From CAZXCQ01 sp964639275 (GTDB lineage Bacteria > Desulfobacterota > DSM-4660 > Desulfatiglandales > Desulfatiglandaceae): a stretch of DNA of 7,880 nt. Shown here piece by piece: positions 5,699 through 7,880 of the stretch (positions are counted from its first letter, which is position 1; each line of letters starts with the position of its first letter). The stretch lies in the NCBI GenBank assembly GCA_964639275.1, contig CAZXCQ010000292.1, positions 1 through 7,880 on the forward strand, given 5' to 3'. A program made the position numbers and the translations under genes. The notes beneath the pieces are model-generated. The model made no database searches, was not told the DNA's origin, and saw only the letters and a list, made by a program, of their open reading frames with translations.

Positions 5699-5704
5699 CA
5701 AATC

Positions 5705-5734
5705 AAGGCCCCGTTCCGTACAAAGGGGCCTTTT
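5705..5734 (+). terminator. Probable intrinsic terminator of the DUF6398-like gene
   Basis: AAGGCCCC (5705-5712) pairs perfectly with GGGGCCTT (5725-5732) around a 12-base loop, and the stem runs into TTTT (5731-5734). The U tract is short, but the 8-bp stem with six G-C pairs and its position 70-100 bases after the DUF6398-like stop codon fit an intrinsic terminator. It would insulate that gene from the transporter cluster. Confidence 0.6.
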
Positions 5735-5763
5735 ACCATGTAACGGCTCGGGGAAATGAGAGG

Positions 5764-5776
5764 AAAAGGAGGTGAT
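5764..5776 (+). other. Extended Shine-Dalgarno-like sequence without a normal start
   Basis: AAAAGGAGGTGAT contains an 11-base match to the complement of the usual 16S rRNA 3' end (AAGGAGGTGAT), yet no ATG follows at normal distance. The only frame starts at the embedded GTG (5772-5774) and stops after eight codons. It lies about 65 bases ahead of the binding-protein gene, so it could be a ribosome standby site, the remnant of a lost gene start, or chance. Confidence 0.35.
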
Positions 5777-5808
5777 AATAGAATTCGAAAGATAAAAAGG
5801 GGGCTCAA

Positions 5809-5968
5809 GATATTAAACAAATTTCAAAGGGGGGAAGGAAAATGCGCGGGAAAAAACATTGGGGAGGACGTATAAGTCTGCTAGTGTTAGTCGTGTTGGT
5901 GGCAATGCCGCTGTTTGGCGGTGGTTATGCCAATGGGGCAGCAGGTCCCAAAATACTTAAGATTGGGA
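5809..5968 (+). repeat. Direct repeat, copy 1 (leader and signal region of binding protein)
   Basis: This stretch aligns without gaps to 7721-7880 at a constant offset of 1912 bp, with 16 mismatches in 160 positions by my count (about 90% identity). It spans the 33-base leader with its ribosome-binding site and the first 42 codons. The last 55 bases (5914-5968) are identical in both copies. The repeat continues to the window edge in copy 2, so its full length is not visible. Confidence 0.9.
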
Positions 5969-7080
5969 CGGTGATGCCGATTTCCGGACCTCTCGGTGTG
6001 ATTGGTCTCGCCTGGGGTCGGGGGTTTGACCTGGCCGCTGATTGGCTGAATGAGCAAGGGGGTTTGAAGGTTGGGGATGACACCTATCTCATACAGTTTA
6101 TACACGAGGACGGCAAGGCTAGTCCAGAGGCCTCAGCCGCTGCCGCAAATAAACTTGTCCACCAGGATAAAGTCAAGTTTGTGATCGGAGCAGTTATGAC
6201 ACCCGCTTCTCAGGCGGTTTACAGCGTCACCAGACCCGCCGGGGTGCTACATGTTTTGGCCTACACACAAGATCCTTACACCAAAGAAATGTGGGGTGTG
6301 GGTCCTGACAATCCCCTGGTGGTTCTGCTCATGCCGACGACAAATCTTGCCTATAAGCCTTTTTTTGACTACCTGGCCAAAACCTATCCAAATGTGAAGA
6401 GGGTGGTCCATGCCGAAAGCACCTATCCTTTTAACCTGATCATTGAGGAGGCCAAGGAGGCGGCGAAGGCGAGTGGCCTTGAGGTGGTTGGTGTGGAGCG
6501 TTATGATTATGCCTGGACTGATTTCTATCCCTTCATCACAGCGATTTTGAAGCACAAGCCCGACGCCATCACCATTGAACACTCTGGTCCTGATCAGATG
6601 GCCTTGATGGTTAAGGCAGCACGGGAGCTGGGTTTCAAGGGACCCATCATGTCGTTGGGTTCAGCCAGCCCTGTGTTCATATTGGCCGGCGCTGGGGCTG
6701 GAAACTGCTACGACGTTATGTGCAACCAGGCCTATGCTGGCGATCCCAAGGCACCGGATATGATGAAAGAAGTCAAGAAAAGGTGGGAGAAAAAGTATGC
6801 GGGCGAGCCGTTTGTTGACGACGCCCTGATGCCCTGGGATGAAGTCTGGGTCCTGGCCCAGGCCATAGAAAAGGCCCAGAGCCTCGAACCGGAAAAGGTC
6901 ATGAAAACACTCGAGGGCATGAGCACGCCCGGCACTCTGAAGACGACTTTTGGTCCCGGTCATATGGGAGGCCTAAAGACGCTGGGGGTAAACAGGATGC
7001 TGGTGAGACCCTTACCAGTTACCGTAATCCAGGGCGATAAGATCAGGATGGTTGAATGGGTTACGCCCGGGCTACCGTAA
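5842..7080 (+). CDS. ABC transporter periplasmic substrate-binding protein (LivJ/Peripla_BP_6 type)
   Basis: A 412-residue type I periplasmic binding protein, the normal size for the branched-chain-amino-acid (HAAT) family, which in anaerobes also binds aromatic and other carboxylates. A signal peptide is clear: KK and R (4-10), a hydrophobic core (11-25), and cleavage probably after Ala30 (AYA) or Ala34. No lipobox cysteine is seen, so it is likely soluble in the periplasm. The mature protein begins with KILKIGTVMPISGPLG (37-52), the family's first strand and ligand loop, then WLNEQGGLKV (68-77), KVKFVIGAVMTPAS (110-123) and DAITIEHSG (231-239), the alternating strands of the two-lobe fold. 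The ATG at 5842 follows a G-rich ribosome-binding site (5828-5837). No permease or ATPase gene is in view. A VOC gene and a second binding-protein copy follow. The substrate cannot be read from sequence. Confidence 0.93.
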   Translation: MRGKKHWGGRISLLVLVVLVAMPLFGGGYANGAAGPKILKIGTVMPISGPLGVIGLAWGRGFDLAADWLNEQGGLKVGDDTYLIQFIHEDGKASPEASAAAANKLVHQDKVKFVIGAVMTPASQAVYSVTRPAGVLHVLAYTQDPYTKEMWGVGPDNPLVVLLMPTTNLAYKPFFDYLAKTYPNVKRVVHAESTYPFNLIIEEAKEAAKASGLEVVGVERYDYAWTDFYPFITAILKHKPDAITIEHSGPDQMALMVKAARELGFKGPIMSLGSASPVFILAGAGAGNCYDVMCNQAYAGDPKAPDMMKEVKKRWEKKYAGEPFVDDALMPWDEVWVLAQAIEKAQSLEPEKVMKTLEGMSTPGTLKTTFGPGHMGGLKTLGVNRMLVRPLPVTVIQGDKIRMVEWVTPGLP

Positions 7081-7233
7081 AGTGGGATTAGGTGGCCTGA
7101 GCCCAACATCTGGTATGACCAAGTTTGCTCAAAGGGGATATGTGCACGAGAGCGGCGGCATTATATTCGAAGGTAGCGGTGAGGAATTACTAAGCGAAAA
7201 AGGTCTATCTGGGACAATAAGGAGGGAGGAGAA

Positions 7234-7677
7234 GTGATTAAGTCCACCGAGCATTTCAGTTTTACAGTCAGTAACCTAAATGATAGTCTTCACTTCTTTT
7301 GTGACCTGCTGGGATTGAAAGCTACGCCGGTTGTGGAGATAGATGATGAGGATTTACAGAAGATTGTGGGGATACCCGGAGCACGCCTACGTCTATCGCT
7401 GGTGCAGGTCCCTGGCGATAAGAATATCGAGTTGATTGAATATGTCAAACCCGAGGGAAAAAGGCTTGACCTAAAGGTCTGCAATGCTGGTGTAGCCCAT
7501 CTTGCGTTTGTGGTGGACGATATAGAAAAGATGTATAATGACCTATCCAAAAAGGGAGTGAAGTTTAATAGTCCGCCGGTTTTGGTACCAGGCAATGATG
7601 GTAAAGGCAGATGGGCTGTCTGTTATTTTCGGGGGCCTGACGATATCCCCTTTGAACTAATTGAGAAAAAATCATAG
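7234..7677 (+). CDS. VOC-superfamily protein (glyoxalase/epimerase/dioxygenase fold)
   Basis: A 147-residue vicinal-oxygen-chelate protein with two paired beta-alpha-beta modules, the length of glyoxalase I and methylmalonyl-CoA epimerase. The four expected metal ligands appear in the right places: His7 (EHFSFTV), Glu66 (NIELIEY), His89 (VAHLAFVVDDIE) and Glu141 (IPFELIE). A divalent-metal active site is therefore likely intact. The reaction is not determined; glyoxalase-like, epimerase-like and ring-cleavage activities share this fold. The GTG start at 7234 has GGAGGGAGGA at 7221-7230 just upstream, and no earlier in-frame start is better. It lies between two near-identical ABC binding-protein genes, so it may act on the imported compound or its CoA derivative, which is inference from position. 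Confidence 0.9.
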   Translation: MIKSTEHFSFTVSNLNDSLHFFCDLLGLKATPVVEIDDEDLQKIVGIPGARLRLSLVQVPGDKNIELIEYVKPEGKRLDLKVCNAGVAHLAFVVDDIEKMYNDLSKKGVKFNSPPVLVPGNDGKGRWAVCYFRGPDDIPFELIEKKS

Positions 7678-7720
7678 CCGACAAGATCTGGTTGGGATTT
7701 CAAGGACAATAAATTCCGAA

Positions 7721-7880
7721 GATATGAAACAAATTGAAAAGGGGGTAAGAAAAATGTGCGGAAAGAAACATTGGGCAGGATGTGTAAGCCTGCTACTGTT
7801 AGTCGTTTTGGTAGCAATGCCGCTTTTTGGCGGTGGTTATGCCAATGGGGCAGCAGGTCCCAAAATACTTAAGATTGGGA
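7721..7880 (+). repeat. Direct repeat, copy 2 (cut by window end)
   Basis: Gap-free counterpart of 5809-5968, 1912 bp downstream. It includes the leader and ribosome-binding site and runs off the window, so how far the similarity continues into the second gene is unknown. Confidence 0.9.
7754..7880 (+). CDS. Second ABC substrate-binding protein, 5' end only
   Basis: The window ends after 42 codons of this gene. The visible protein is the signal peptide and first strand of a paralog of the binding protein at 5842. It differs at only five of 42 residues (Arg2Cys, Gly8Ala, Arg10Cys, Ile11Val, Val15Leu relative to copy 1), and codons 25-42 are identical at the DNA level. The ATG at 7754 follows AAAAGGGGG at 7737-7745. 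The cysteines at 2 and 10 precede the hydrophobic core, so they are not a lipobox. It probably encodes a second binding protein for the same transporter, with a related or different ligand. The frame is intact as far as seen; whether the whole gene is intact cannot be judged. Confidence 0.88.
   Translation, partial: MCGKKHWAGCVSLLLLVVLVAMPLFGGGYANGAAGPKILKIG

Noticed and set aside
5674..5702. TTGACA as a promoter -35 box
   Set aside because: The sequence 17 bases downstream is not a -10 box, and the hexamer lies within a hairpin arm.
6247..6963. Minus-strand frames opposite the binding protein
   Set aside because: They lie inside a clear Peripla_BP_6 gene; no ribosome-binding site or family resemblance was found.
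7052..7237. Frame of 61 codons overlapping the end of the binding-protein gene
   Set aside because: It overlaps the binding-protein gene in another frame and has no recognisable domain; the peptide looks random.

Overview
The window looks like accessory or catabolic chromosome from an anaerobic bacterium of the Desulfobacterota (deltaproteobacterial sulfate-reducer or syntroph type). This rests on gene content: a DsrK/HdrD-like Fe-S protein with a NarI/DsrM-like cytochrome b, TusA and DsrE2 sulfur-relay proteins, an ACT-domain protein, and branched-chain-amino-acid-type ABC binding proteins beside a VOC-fold gene. The taxon is inference; no marker gene is present. All supported genes lie on the + strand.

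Region 1 (about 180-3850) is a probable operon of five genes. In order they are a DsrE2-family protein, a TusA-family sulfur carrier, a five-helix NarI/DsrM-like di-heme cytochrome b, a DsrK/HdrD-like protein with two [4Fe-4S] ferredoxin motifs and a C-terminal CCG domain, and a 236-residue protein that looks like a metalloprotease fold whose HExxH site has become HAxxY. The first two would move protein-bound sulfur or a thiol/disulfide state. The next two, which are nearly contiguous, would form a membrane complex exchanging electrons between the quinone pool and a thiol/disulfide substrate. No DsrC, DsrAB, DsrJOP or HdrABC is in view, so TusA is the obvious candidate partner. This is the most interesting system in the window.

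Region 2 (about 3850-5840) is a mosaic of small genes separated by repeat-rich spacers: a tandem ACT-domain protein, a strikingly AT-rich four-helix membrane protein, and a DUF6398-like protein. An 11-bp inverted repeat flanks the ACT gene, a strong GC-rich hairpin follows it, another hairpin follows the membrane gene, and a terminator-like hairpin follows the DUF6398-like gene.

Region 3 (about 5760-7880) holds a complete periplasmic ABC-transporter binding protein (Peripla_BP_6/LivJ type), a VOC (glyoxalase/epimerase-fold) protein, and the first 42 codons of a second binding protein. The second is a tandem paralog of the first: 160 bp repeat at a constant offset of 1912 bp with about 90% identity, including the leader. 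The permease and ATPase genes are not in view and may lie downstream.

No rRNA, tRNA, CRISPR array, transposase or phage gene was recognised.
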